Assembly: GCF_009729555.1 (NCBI RefSeq)
Contig: NZ_WODC01000001.1
Location: forward strand, 372,001-436,000
DNA length: 64,000 bases
Direction of reading: 5' to 3'
From: Pseudodesulfovibrio alkaliphilus
GTDB lineage: Bacteria > Desulfobacterota > Desulfovibrionia > Desulfovibrionales > Desulfovibrionaceae
The translations under genes were made by a program, and so were the position numbers. The notes under the pieces are model-generated. The model did not search any database, was not told the origin of the DNA, and was given only the letters and a program-made list of their open reading frames with translations. Positions 8,279 through 20,682 of this stretch are shown piece after piece. Positions within the stretch are counted from its first letter, which is position 1; the number at the start of each line of letters is the position of its first letter.

Positions 8279-9601
8279 CTACAGTCCTTCCGGCTTTTCC
8301 ATGATCTCGTAGATGATGTCGCCAAGGAACCTCGGGTGCATGCCAAGCTCGTAGTAGCCGATGATGTCCTCAAGGCCGCCGTGGCAGTTGTGACACGGGC
8401 AGATAATGGTGTGGACACCTGTTTTCGCCAGCTGGTCGGCCTTGGCCTTGTTGCCTTTGGTGCGCACATTCTTGAAAGGCGGGCCGCAGTTGATGACCCC
8501 GCCGCCCGCGCAGCAGCAGTAGTTGTGCTCGCGGTTGGGAATCATCTCCACGGTCTGCTCGCACAACATGCTTGTGACCTCGCGCAGCTTGTCCATCAGG
8601 CCGCGTCCGCGGATGATGTTGCAGGGATCCTGGATGGTGACCGGGCCTTCGAGCTTCTTGGCGATCTTGATCTTGCCCTCGGTGAGCAGCTCCCAGAAGA
8701 ACTCCACGGCATGGACCACGGGCACCGGCATGTCGGCATAGCCGAGCCAGCGGTTGCCCATGTCATAGATGGAGCGGAAGGCGTGGCCGCACTCGCCCAT
8801 GACGATCTTCTTGACGCGCAGCTTCTGGGCGGATTCGAAGTGAGCCCGCTTGAGGCGGCCCATGTTCTCGAAATCGCCCACGAACATGCTCATGTCGCTG
8901 TTGTCCCATCCGGGCGTGGAGGGCATGGTGAAATCAACGCCCGCCACGTGCATGATGGCCGCAGCCTGGTAGATGAGCTGGGTACGGAACTTGGGCTCGG
9001 GACCGATGACCGAGTAGTAGATTTCGGCCCCTTCCTTGTCGAGCGGGATGCGCAGGTCGGGGAACTCGTCCCTGGCCTCGTCCTCCTGCCACTGCAGACT
9101 GTCTATCCACTCGTCATCCTTGACCCACATCTGATTCATGGTGGCCGCGTGGGAGTGGGAGGTATCGCGAATGTACTGTGGCACCACGTCCAGCAGGTAA
9201 CAGATGCGCCGCATCATGGACATGGCGTAGCCGGTGTCAATGCCGATGGGGCAGTAGTGGGCGCACCGCTTGCAGAGGTTGCACTCGGTGTAGGCGATCT
9301 GGGCCATCTCGTAGATGCGCGACGGCTCGACCCTGCCCTTTTTGTTCATAAGTTCATAGATGGTCTCCGTGGTCTTGCTGACCGGGGAGTAACTGGGGTC
9401 ACCGTCGTGGGACACGTAGTAGTGACACGCCTGGGCGCACAGTCCGCAGCGCATGCAGGTTTCCTGATACGCCTTGAGCTTGGCCCCGGTCTCTCCCTTG
9501 AGCACCCGGTTGACGACTTCCTCGATCCGCTCCGGGGTGAGCTGGGCCACACCCGCCGCGAGCCCCGGATCGTCTATCAATCTGTCCGCTATCTGACTCA
9601 T
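8279..9601 (-). CDS. tmcB: TmcB, HdrD-like iron-sulfur protein
   Basis: 440 residues, cytoplasmic side. Two [4Fe-4S] ferredoxin motifs near residues 48-110 (CMRCGLCAQAC and CNLCKRCAHYCPIG) are followed by two CCG-type domains: EFG-CGHAF...DPCN in the middle and CCCAGGGVINCGPP...PCHNCHGG near the C-terminus. This is the architecture of heterodisulfide reductase HdrD, DsrK and HmcF. In the Tmc complex it is thought to exchange electrons with a thiol/disulfide or other cytoplasmic partner. It is co-transcribed with tmcC (36-base gap). Confidence 0.93.
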   Translation of the reverse strand: MSQIADRLIDDPGLAAGVAQLTPERIEEVVNRVLKGETGAKLKAYQETCMRCGLCAQACHYYVSHDGDPSYSPVSKTTETIYELMNKKGRVEPSRIYEMAQIAYTECNLCKRCAHYCPIGIDTGYAMSMMRRICYLLDVVPQYIRDTSHSHAATMNQMWVKDDEWIDSLQWQEDEARDEFPDLRIPLDKEGAEIYYSVIGPEPKFRTQLIYQAAAIMHVAGVDFTMPSTPGWDNSDMSMFVGDFENMGRLKRAHFESAQKLRVKKIVMGECGHAFRSIYDMGNRWLGYADMPVPVVHAVEFFWELLTEGKIKIAKKLEGPVTIQDPCNIIRGRGLMDKLREVTSMLCEQTVEMIPNREHNYCCCAGGGVINCGPPFKNVRTKGNKAKADQLAKTGVHTIICPCHNCHGGLEDIIGYYELGMHPRFLGDIIYEIMEKPEGL

Positions 9602-9637
9602 TGTCTTTTCCTCGTGTTGCTGTGGTTGGATCGGCCG

Positions 9638-10297
9638 CTACCAGTCGCGGACACGCCGTACGCCGCCGAACTCTGAGCCCATGTACGACCGCGTGAAAAC
9701 GGCGAAGAGGGCGTGGCTTAAGCGGGTGAACGGGATGAGCGCGATGAGCAGTTCGCCTGCGAGTATGTGCAGGGTCGTCATCAGCAGGGAGGGGCCGATC
9801 TGATGATAGGCCAGTACCCCGGTGACAAAGGGCAGCGCGACCAGGAGCAACGCGAACCAGTCCTTGCCCCGGGTCACGTTCCTGACATGGGGCAGCGTGA
9901 GCCGCCGCACGGCGAACACGACGCAGGCACCGATGACCACGAAGCTGATGATGTCGCCGGTCGTATCCGAGAGGCTCCACCAGCTGATGCCGAAGGCGGT
10001 GTCCCAGAAGACCACATGGGCGCCAAGAAAAATGGCCACCAGGAAGAAGCCTATGTGGAAGGCAAAGGTGGCGACGGTCATGAGCGGATCGCTCTTCCAT
10101 CCCAGGGTGCCAAAGGGCACCAGCCAGTGGAAGATGGACCGCAGCGAATAGGGCAGGCTCATGTAGGCCAGCGAGGATGAGTCCTTGGCCTTGGCCAGGT
10201 TGTACATGCTTACCAGCCGGTAGATGGAGCCAAAGACGAAAATGGACCAGGCTACCCAGGCCAGGGGGCCGCTGACGAACGTATAGATTTCTATCAT
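9638..10297 (-). CDS. tmcC: TmcC, membrane cytochrome b subunit
   Basis: 219 residues with five to six hydrophobic segments and several membrane histidines (FHWLVPFGTLGW, FHIGFFLVAIFLGAHVVFW, LHILAGELLIA) able to bind haem b. It resembles NarI/DsrM-type respiratory subunits and anchors TmcB and TmcA on either side of the membrane. Start ATG at MIEIYTFVSG; the next gene upstream, tmcD, ends 12 bases away. The quinone-reactive histidine pattern cannot be assigned with confidence from sequence alone. Confidence 0.9.
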   Translation of the reverse strand: MIEIYTFVSGPLAWVAWSIFVFGSIYRLVSMYNLAKAKDSSSLAYMSLPYSLRSIFHWLVPFGTLGWKSDPLMTVATFAFHIGFFLVAIFLGAHVVFWDTAFGISWWSLSDTTGDIISFVVIGACVVFAVRRLTLPHVRNVTRGKDWFALLLVALPFVTGVLAYHQIGPSLLMTTLHILAGELLIALIPFTRLSHALFAVFTRSYMGSEFGGVRRVRDW

Positions 10298-10309
10298 GGC
10301 GACCTCCCC

Positions 10310-11569
10310 CTAGAACCTGGCCATATCCGCCACGATGCGGACATAGCTGTTGTTTTCGATGGCCCGAATGAGCACCTTGGTGCCGTCCTCGCTGAACACG
10401 GGCGGGAAGGCGCGGTCGAAGCTCTGCTCGTACGCCTTGCCGTTGACCAGCACATGGAAGCGGCCACCCTTCTCAACCAAGGCGGCAGCGTTGGAGCCGT
10501 CGGGAGAAAAGACCACGGGCCAGGCCATGTCGTTGACGCCGGGCCACGCCTTGCCGTCCACGACGATGCGGAAGTTCCTGTTGTATTCGCTGGCCAGGAC
10601 CGCTGCGCGGTGGCCGTCGGGGCTGAGAACCAAGTCGGTGACAATGGGGAAGGTGGCATCCCAGGGCACGTTGTCGCAGGCCACGGTAAACCGGCCAAAT
10701 CCGGTGGCCACCACGCCCCAGAGCTTTTCGCCCGAGGCCGAATACTGAAGGCCCAGACACTGCACGTAGCGCGGACTCCAGATGAACTGGCCGTCAAGGG
10801 CCACGCCCCACTTGCCGGCGCTGCGCACGGGCGCGACCACGCCGACACCCTTGGGATGAAAGACCGGCTCCCACACCTGCTGGAAAGTCTTCTGCCAGGG
10901 CTTGTTGTCCACGGCGATGGTGTAATCGTAGGAGGTCAGCCGGGCCTGGGCCGCCACGCGTTCGCCATCGGGGCTGAAAGTCGGGGTGAAGAGGTTGACG
11001 TAGCGGCCGTCCCATGCCTCGCCGTCCACGGCCACGCTGTAGACGCCTTTCTTGTACCCCTCGATGTCCGCTTGGCCCAACGAGGCAACCTGGACCACGG
11101 CGGTGGTGTGCCTGCCGTCCGGGCTCAGGGAGTACTGGTTGGCGTTTTCAAAGCAGGTTTCCCACAGGGTACCGTTGAGAGCCACACAGTACTCGTTGTC
11201 GATCTTGGTCATGGCGGCGATAGAGGAACCGTTACGGCTGAACTTGGTCTCCCAGACGTATTCCGCAAAATCGCCCCAGGGCTCGCCGTCGATGGCCAGC
11301 GACCATTCCATGTCCTGCTGACACAGGACGGTCAGCCGCCCGTCGGGCGCGTACCGCGGGAACCACAGCTTTTCAAAGGTCGATTCCCACACCTCGTCGT
11401 TGGTCCGCACGGAGAACTCGCCGTCCCCCACCTTGACGATGGCGGCCAGTGTCTCGCCGTCGGGCGAAACATAGGGCTCCTCCTGCCATTCATGATCCTG
11501 GAGAGGGGAGAGGGAATCAACGACCTTTTTGCGGCCCACTTCCCAATCCCATGAGGATATTCGTCCCAT
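10310..11569 (-). CDS. tmcD: TmcD, beta-propeller protein
   Basis: 419 residues with no signal peptide, so cytoplasmic. It is built from about eight repeats of 40-45 residues containing FSPDG- or APDG-like turns (VSPDGET, YAPDGRL, LSPDGRH, FSPDGER, FSPDGSN, FSEDGTK) and a tryptophan near WDATF/WESTF, the signature of WD40/PD40-type propeller blades. TmcD is the least understood Tmc subunit; the propeller suggests a docking platform for TmcB or a cytoplasmic partner. The start follows AAGGGGGTGCT. Confidence 0.87.
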   Translation of the reverse strand: MGRISSWDWEVGRKKVVDSLSPLQDHEWQEEPYVSPDGETLAAIVKVGDGEFSVRTNDEVWESTFEKLWFPRYAPDGRLTVLCQQDMEWSLAIDGEPWGDFAEYVWETKFSRNGSSIAAMTKIDNEYCVALNGTLWETCFENANQYSLSPDGRHTTAVVQVASLGQADIEGYKKGVYSVAVDGEAWDGRYVNLFTPTFSPDGERVAAQARLTSYDYTIAVDNKPWQKTFQQVWEPVFHPKGVGVVAPVRSAGKWGVALDGQFIWSPRYVQCLGLQYSASGEKLWGVVATGFGRFTVACDNVPWDATFPIVTDLVLSPDGHRAAVLASEYNRNFRIVVDGKAWPGVNDMAWPVVFSPDGSNAAALVEKGGRFHVLVNGKAYEQSFDRAFPPVFSEDGTKVLIRAIENNSYVRIVADMARF

Positions 11570-11654
11570 AGCACCCCCTTGTGTTGTGTCGCCGCGCCGG
11601 GCGGCGGATTCGCCCCCTTCGGGGCTTCACTCCATCAACTGCGGGGGTCGATCG

Positions 11655-11999
11655 TCAGCGGGTCGTCCTGGCGGACCTCCCGGGCATGATCATCTGGTCC
11701 AAACGGTCTTCGAGGTAAGCGGCCAGCACTGCCTCGATGGGCCCCTTGACCCAGGGAATGATCCGTATGCCCAAGGCTTCGAACCCGTTTCTCACCGCGG
11801 TGCTCAGGCCGCCGCAGATGACGATGTCGACTCCCATGGTCTTGAGGTAGGCCGGAAGGGATGCCGCCCCGGCAGAGGGCAGCGCGGTCATCCCGCTACG
11901 GACCACGCGTCCGTCTTCCAGCGTGTACAACCTCAATTCCGTCGCTGTTTCCAGCAGGGTCGCCACCCGGTTCTGATAGCCTGCGATACAGATATCCAT
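11655..11999 (-). CDS. NifX/NifB-type Fe-Mo cofactor domain protein
   Basis: 114 residues forming one dinitrogenase Fe-Mo cofactor-biosynthesis domain (MTH1175/NafY-like). Markers are the start MDICIAGYQNRVATLLETA and the VDIVICGGLSTAVRNGFEALGIRIIP segment. Small stand-alone members are widespread in anaerobes and bind Fe-S or Mo clusters; none of the nif genes is nearby. It is the first gene behind a candidate -24/-12 promoter and lies 85 bases upstream of tmcD, so it likely leads the tmc transcript. A link to cluster delivery for TmcB is conjecture. Confidence 0.8.
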   Translation of the reverse strand: MDICIAGYQNRVATLLETATELRLYTLEDGRVVRSGMTALPSAGAASLPAYLKTMGVDIVICGGLSTAVRNGFEALGIRIIPWVKGPIEAVLAAYLEDRLDQMIMPGRSARTTR

Positions 12000-12059
12000 A
12001 GATCCTGCGTTTCGTTTTACGACCGTTACTCATTCGCGGGCTGGCGACAGCGCTCACTC

Positions 12060-12076
12060 TGCACAGCCCATACCAA
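12060..12076 (-). promoter_or_regulatory. Candidate sigma54 (-24/-12) promoter for the nifX-like/tmc operon
   Basis: On the minus strand, TTGGTATGGGCTGTGCA has GG and GC exactly 10 bases apart and matches YTGGCACGRNNNTTGCW except at three positions. It lies about 60 bases before the nifX-like start. A very AT-rich stretch (12077-12120), suited to IHF bending, sits just upstream, and the adjacent gene encodes a sigma54 activator. Confidence 0.55.
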
Positions 12077-12174
12077 TAATTTTTATTAAATCATTTCAAA
12101 CTATTAAGAAAAAACCCACCTCAGTCAAGCCCAGAAATCGACTTGTTTTGCAGCATCTCTCATGGCAATGCGCG

Positions 12175-13530
<1,356 letters not shown>

Positions 13531-13663
13531 CCAAACCTCCCTGGCGGGCCGCCGCGCACATCCCGCAACCATTCTCCCGCCACTCCCACATAGCAGAGTG
13601 CAGCAAAATACGCCAGCTTGTTTCGCCGCGTTTTCCGCGCAAAGCCGCGTCCGGCATTTTGCG

Positions 13664-13693
13664 TTGACAGCCGAAGCATTGGCGAACTAGCGT
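13664..13693 (+). promoter_or_regulatory. Putative sigma70 promoter of the MarR gene
   Basis: TTGACA at 13664-13669 and TAGCGT at 13688-13693 with an 18-base spacer, about 110 bases before the MarR start, inside the divergent gap with the sigma54 activator gene. The -10 box is weak. Confidence 0.4.
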
Positions 13694-13799
13694 CTTATCC
13701 TCAAGGCGATCAGATGGTTCCACGCCGTATTGCGCCGCCATGCGTTCCGGGATGCGGCTTTGCCGTCTCCACCCTCTTGATGCCGACAACGGAGGCAGC

Positions 13800-14216
13800 A
13801 TGAACGATACCCAAAGACTGACCCAGCTCATCGTGGAATTCTATGAGCGCCTCTCGTCATGGGAGCATTGCGTGGTGCGCGACACAGGCGTGACCCCGAC
13901 CCAGATGCACGCCCTGGAGATACTGGGCAGCCACACCGCCCTGCGCATGAAGGAACTGGCCGAGCGCATGGGCGTGACCACCGGCACCCTCACCGTGCTG
14001 GCCGACCGGCTCGAAAAGGCGGGGCTGATACGCCGCAAACCTCACGAGGAGGACCGCCGGTCCATCCTGGTGGAGCTGACAGTGCAGGGTCACGCCCTGT
14101 ACCGCCAGCATGACGAACTGCACACCCAGCTCACCCGCGACCTGACTGCGGGACTCACGGACTCCGAGCGGACCGCACTGAGTGCAATGCTTGAGAAGAT
14201 GATCAGGGAGTTTTGA
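13800..14216 (+). CDS. MarR-family transcriptional regulator
   Basis: 138 residues, winged-helix MarR fold. The DNA-binding part reads ALRMKELAERMGVTTGTLTVLADRLEKAGLIRR, followed by the wing KPHEEDRRSILVELT, where DRR is the family's conserved wing motif. The start follows GGAGGCAGC. It usually represses its own or an adjacent gene on binding a phenolic or oxidant ligand; the target is unclear, as the next gene is convergent. A single cysteine (C22, SSWEHCVVRD) might respond to oxidation. Confidence 0.88.
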   Translation: MNDTQRLTQLIVEFYERLSSWEHCVVRDTGVTPTQMHALEILGSHTALRMKELAERMGVTTGTLTVLADRLEKAGLIRRKPHEEDRRSILVELTVQGHALYRQHDELHTQLTRDLTAGLTDSERTALSAMLEKMIREF

Positions 14217-14229
14217 AGACAGACGTTCC

Positions 14230-14562
14230 TCAGGCCCCCTTGCCGGGACCAAGGCTTGCGCTGATGAATTCGTCCAGGGTCTCGGGATCGGACTCGCCGA
14301 TGAGCCGATCCACCTCCCGGCCGCCGGAAAAAAGAAGAAAAGTGGGAGTCCCCCTGACCAGGAATCGCTGCATGGCGGTTTCCAGGTAGTCTTGGGAATA
14401 CAGATAGCAGTCAAGTCGGCCGGCGTACCGTCTGGAGGCATCGTCGAGCAGGCGCGACTGCTCCCGAAAGCGCTCGTTGCGCTTGAGAAAGGCGACGAGA
14501 AAGGGCCGGGTGCCGCCGCTCAGTTCCAGTTCGAATGCCTGGGGTTTTATCGTCTTGACCAT
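14230..14562 (-). CDS. Thioredoxin-fold protein lacking the CXXC motif
   Basis: 110 residues. The thioredoxin fold is indicated by the strand RPFLVAFLKRNERFRE at the place where thioredoxin has WCGPC, then the central strand LDCYLYSQDY and the cis-proline loop VRGTPTFLLFSGG. Both catalytic cysteines are replaced (KRNER), so it cannot be a normal disulfide reductase; it may be a binding or scaffold protein. The ATG at 14562 has GGAGG 7 bases upstream; a longer frame exists but would overlap no better signal. It is convergent with the MarR gene with a 13-base gap. Confidence 0.75.
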   Translation of the reverse strand: MVKTIKPQAFELELSGGTRPFLVAFLKRNERFREQSRLLDDASRRYAGRLDCYLYSQDYLETAMQRFLVRGTPTFLLFSGGREVDRLIGESDPETLDEFISASLGPGKGA

Positions 14563-14695
14563 CACCGCGCCTCCGCAGGCCGCCGCTCCGAACAGGGGCG
14601 ACGACTGTGCTCCGACACTACCAGCACTCCCGGCGCTACGCATCATATCGTCGCATTAGAGACGTTATAATTTGAGAAGGGCCGGACCAGGATGC

Positions 14696-17602
<2,907 letters not shown>

Positions 17603-17790
17603 AGGCGATTCTCCTGAAAAACTCCATACATCACTTGGCCGGTTATCACCAGCCCCAAGGGCCTCAGGCAATGGCCCGCACATCGTATTGATTGAAGATG
17701 TCCAGTTTGCGCTGTCCATTTTGATCGCAAGGGTGTATGAGGGAAACGTGGAGGACCGTTCTGTTCGCAACCGCACACAGGAGGAGCGTC

Positions 17791-18033
17791 ATGTCTTCGT
17801 TCACTGAAACCGACCTGCCCTTGGAACTCAACGACGGCGAGATCGTCACCCTGGCCGACGGCACCTCTGTCCGCTTCGAGTCGAGCGGCGAGGCCAAGGA
17901 CATCATGATCAACGACGGATTTGCACCGGCAGCCACCCTGTTCCCCGGCAACGAGCATGTGTTCGAGGCAGGAGGGAACACCTACCGGCTGTCCTGTGAG
18001 TTCGGCAACTCCATGAAGATCGAGCGGGTCTGA
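17791..18033 (+). CDS. Small acidic protein, unknown function
   Basis: 80 residues with a good ribosome site (AGGAGGAGCGTC before the ATG). The sequence is acidic and strand-rich (LPLELNDGEIVTLADGTSVRFESSG) and has one cysteine near the end. There is no signal peptide or membrane segment. I do not recognise a family; the pattern suggests a compact beta-barrel or cupin-like fold. It is divergent from the large sigma54 activator with a 188-base gap, in which I found no convincing -24/-12 site. Confidence 0.6.
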   Translation: MSSFTETDLPLELNDGEIVTLADGTSVRFESSGEAKDIMINDGFAPAATLFPGNEHVFEAGGNTYRLSCEFGNSMKIERV

Positions 18034-18226
18034 TCCGAGCCCGGCAGACGACGCGTCCGGGGCGCCGCGGCCAGGCCCTGCCGTGCGCTCCGACGCGGAC
18101 TCCGGCGTCTCGCCCGACGTCGCCCCAAGTACCGCGCACTGGCAATGCGCCCGCTGTCACGCCCGGGGCGGTACCGCGGAAGAGGATTATTGCCTTTACT
18201 TTTTTCGCCAGCTTGGTACTCATGGA

Positions 18227-18248
18227 GGTCCCGCCCCCGGGCGGGACC
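18227..18248. terminator. Hairpin upstream of receiver gene
   Basis: GGTCCCGCC-CCCG-GGCGGGACC, a perfect 9-bp stem with a 4-base loop, 31 bases before the receiver ATG. It could end transcripts from the small upstream gene or be part of a leader. The gap 18034-18226 has no other feature I can support. Confidence 0.5.
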
Positions 18249-18279
18249 AGGAGCTGACAGTCCTGGCAGGGAGGGGAAC

Positions 18280-18699
18280 ATGGCCAAAATACTCGTCGCC
18301 GAAGACGACAGGATTTCTCAGAAACTGGCGGTCAGGATCGTCGAGGATCTCGGGCATTCGGCCTTTGTCAGCCCCCACGGCCGCCATGCCTACGAGTCCC
18401 TCACCGCGTGCAACGATTTCGACCTGCTGCTCACAGACATCATGATGCCCGAAATGGACGGCCAGCAGCTGATCATGACCCTGCGCGGGGACCAGCAGTT
18501 CGCCCACCTGCCCATCATTATCATGTCCGCCGTGGTGGGCATGGCCGAAATCTCCAGCCTGCTCAAGCTGGGCGCCACCCTGTTTCTGGCCAAACCCCTG
18601 GACCGCAACGAGCTTCAGAACTACATCAACCGCTGCCTGGGCAGACCGGGAAGAATGGCCGCCCGCGGAGCCGCTCCACGAACCAACTCAAACCCCTGA
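18280..18699 (+). CDS. Single-domain response regulator
   Basis: 139 residues. CheY-like receiver: acidic residues in ILVAEDDRIS, phospho-acceptor aspartate in LLLTDIMMPEMDG, serine in IIIMSAVVG and lysine in LFLAKPLDR. The basic tail after residue 120 (GRPGRMAARGAAPRTNSNP) is disordered-looking and not a DNA-binding domain. The start follows GGGAGGGGAAC. The gene ends 3 bases before the glycosyltransferase start, so the two are translated from one message, an unusual pairing that hints at signal-controlled glycan synthesis. Confidence 0.87.
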   Translation: MAKILVAEDDRISQKLAVRIVEDLGHSAFVSPHGRHAYESLTACNDFDLLLTDIMMPEMDGQQLIMTLRGDQQFAHLPIIIMSAVVGMAEISSLLKLGATLFLAKPLDRNELQNYINRCLGRPGRMAARGAAPRTNSNP

Positions 18700-18702
18700 C
18701 CA

Positions 18703-19968
18703 ATGCGCATCCTCATCACCCACAACAACTTCCCGGCCCAGTTCAGACATATCGCGGAGCACCTGGGCCGGGTTCCCGGCAACACCATCGTCTTCGCCAC
18801 CAAGACACCCCGCGAGGAATGGACCATCCCCGGTGTGACCAAGGCGGTCTTCGCCCCAATGGGCGAGCCGTCCAAAACCCATCCCCTGGCGGGCGGGTTC
18901 GACGATGCGGTGCGCCACGGCGCCGGGCTGCTGCAACTCTGCCTGGGCCTGAAAAAGCAGGGTTTCGTGCCCGACGTCATCCTCGGCCATTCGGGCTGGG
19001 GGCAGACCCTGTTCCTGCGCGACGCCTATCCAGACACCCCGTTCATCGGCTATTTCGAATGGTACTATGCGGCCGACAGCCCGGAGACCGCCTTTGACGC
19101 CCGAGCCCGCACCGAGGCCGAAAAGGCCGCCATCCGGTTGCGCAACACGGCCATCCTGCACGATCTGGCCTCCTGCCGCGCCGGAGTAGCGCCCACGGCA
19201 TGGCAGCGCTCGCAGTTCCCAACCGAGTTCCAGCCCAAGATCATCCAGGCCCACGACGGCATCAATACCGTATATTTTTCCCCTGCCGACGACGGACTGC
19301 TGCCCATCGACCAGCTCGATCTGCCCGGCACGGACCTGACAGGGGCCACCGAGCTGGTCACCTACTGCTCGCGAGGGCTCGAGCCCTATCGCGGATTTCC
19401 CCAATTCTACGAGGCCCTGCCCGCCATCCTCGATGCGCGGCCCGGCTGCCATGCGCTCATCGTGGGTGAAGACCGCGTCTGCTACAGCCCGCGGCTCCCT
19501 GAGGGACAGTCCTACAAATCCCTCTTGCAGGAAAAGGTGGCTGTGGACCAAAGCCGCGTCCACTTCACCGGCCCCCTGCCCTACGGCTGGTACAAGCGGG
19601 TGCTCCAGGCATCATCGGTGCATGTGTATCTGACTTGGCCCTTTGTCCTCTCCTGGTCGTTTCTTGAAGCCATGTCCTGCGGGGCGCTGGTCGTCGGCTC
19701 GGACACCGAGCCCGTACGCGAGGTGCTGCGCCATGGCGAGAACGGCCTGCTTACGGACTTTCGCTCGCCCTCGCGCATCGCCCGGACCGTGATCGAGGCA
19801 CTGACGCGCCAGCGTGAGATGCTCCCGCTCCGGGCAGGAGCCCGGCGGACCATCCTGGACCGCTATTGCCTAAGCAAGTGCCTGCCCGTGCACCTGGGCC
19901 TGCTGGCCCAGGCGGCCAAGGACGGCCCGGCCCGCTTCGCAACTCCGGCCCACTCGGTCGCCAACTGA
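18703..19968 (+). CDS. Family 4 glycosyltransferase
   Basis: 421 residues, GT-B fold, no signal peptide. The N-terminal domain starts MRILITHNNFPAQFRHIAEHL, with the LGHSGWGQTLFL segment. The C-terminal nucleotide-sugar domain has LVTYCSRGLEPYRGF, HFTGPLPYGWYKRVLQAS and the family's acidic motif as SWSFLEAMSCGALVVGSDTEPVREVL. It transfers a sugar from a nucleotide donor to a surface polysaccharide or protein; the acceptor is unknown because no other glycan genes are close. It follows the receiver gene by 3 bases. Confidence 0.85.
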   Translation: MRILITHNNFPAQFRHIAEHLGRVPGNTIVFATKTPREEWTIPGVTKAVFAPMGEPSKTHPLAGGFDDAVRHGAGLLQLCLGLKKQGFVPDVILGHSGWGQTLFLRDAYPDTPFIGYFEWYYAADSPETAFDARARTEAEKAAIRLRNTAILHDLASCRAGVAPTAWQRSQFPTEFQPKIIQAHDGINTVYFSPADDGLLPIDQLDLPGTDLTGATELVTYCSRGLEPYRGFPQFYEALPAILDARPGCHALIVGEDRVCYSPRLPEGQSYKSLLQEKVAVDQSRVHFTGPLPYGWYKRVLQASSVHVYLTWPFVLSWSFLEAMSCGALVVGSDTEPVREVLRHGENGLLTDFRSPSRIARTVIEALTRQREMLPLRAGARRTILDRYCLSKCLPVHLGLLAQAAKDGPARFATPAHSVAN

Positions 19969-20014
19969 CCCCTCTGCCCCGCCCCCTGCAACCCACAACC
20001 AACGGACCTCTGCC

Positions 20015-20566
20015 ATGACACACACAGCAAAAATCCTTACCGCCTCCCTGCTCCTTGTCCTGCTCCTGGCCGCACCGTGCCGGGCAGCCGACCCCGAAAA
20101 CACCCTCTTCCTCGACCTCGACTACGGCCGCGTGGTCATCGAGATGCGCCCGGACCTTGCCCCGGCCCATGTGGCACGCATCAAGGAGCTGGTGCGCTCG
20201 GGCTTTTACAACGGCCTTGTCTTTCACCGCGTCATCGACGGCTTCATGGCTCAAACCGGCGACCCTTCCGGCACCGGCCGCGGCGGCTCCGGGAAAAACC
20301 TCCGCGCCGAATTCTCCCGCCAGCCCTTCGTGCGCGGCACGGTGGGCATGGCCCGCGCCCAGAGCGAACACAGCGGCGACAGCCAGTTCTTCATCTGCTT
20401 TGCCCCGGCTCCCTACCTTGATGGCCAGTACACGGTCTGGGGCCAAGTCACCTCGGGCATGGAGTTCGTGGACAAAATCCGCAAGGGACAAGGCTCAAGT
20501 GGCATGGTCGGCACCCCGGACCGTATCGTCCGCATACAGGTGGCCGCCGACGTGGCGGCGAAATAA
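20015..20566 (+). CDS. Exported cyclophilin-type peptidyl-prolyl isomerase
   Basis: 183 residues. A Sec signal peptide (residues 1-24, cleaved near CRA-ADP) places it in the periplasm. The cyclophilin core follows: FYNGLVFHRVIDGFMAQTGDPSGTGRGG (catalytic arginine in FHRV), GTVGMARAQSEHSGDSQFFICF and YTVWGQVTSGMEFVDKI. It is a PpiA-like foldase for cis-trans proline isomerisation of exported proteins. It is followed by a perfect 19-bp terminator hairpin. Confidence 0.9.
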   Translation: MTHTAKILTASLLLVLLLAAPCRAADPENTLFLDLDYGRVVIEMRPDLAPAHVARIKELVRSGFYNGLVFHRVIDGFMAQTGDPSGTGRGGSGKNLRAEFSRQPFVRGTVGMARAQSEHSGDSQFFICFAPAPYLDGQYTVWGQVTSGMEFVDKIRKGQGSSGMVGTPDRIVRIQVAADVAAK

Positions 20567-20587
20567 TCACGCCCGCACCGGAGAAAA

Positions 20588-20629
20588 CGACAAAAGGCGC
20601 ACCTCCCCATGGAGGTGCGCCTTTTGTCG
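20588..20629. terminator. Bidirectional terminator hairpin
   Basis: A perfect 19-bp stem with loop CCAT (the arm ends GGCGCACCTCC / GGAGGTGCGCC), with A-rich and T-rich feet on both sides. It ends the cyclophilin gene and, before the methyltransferase cassette entered, would also have faced the acyl-CoA synthetase gene. Confidence 0.85.
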
Positions 20630-20658
20630 CGCATGGCCTTTGGCGGATCAGTTGTCCA
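20630..20658. repeat. 29-bp direct repeat, copy 1 (orphan 3' end of acyl-CoA synthetase gene)
   Basis: The 29 bases from CGCATGGCC to TTGTCCA recur exactly at 21557-21585, where they form the last codons and the downstream flank of the acyl-CoA synthetase gene (minus strand). Here they are cut off from that gene. Confidence 0.95.
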
Positions 20659-20682
20659 CCCTTGACGAGAGATTCCCACCAA

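Noticed and set aside
17603-17790. Sigma54 promoter for the 80-residue gene
   Set aside because: Several GG doublets occur, but none has GC at the required 10-base spacing with acceptable flanks.
18034-18279. Small cysteine-containing open frame (from 18083)
   Set aside because: It runs on through the receiver gene in another frame, has no ribosome site and shows no recognisable pattern.
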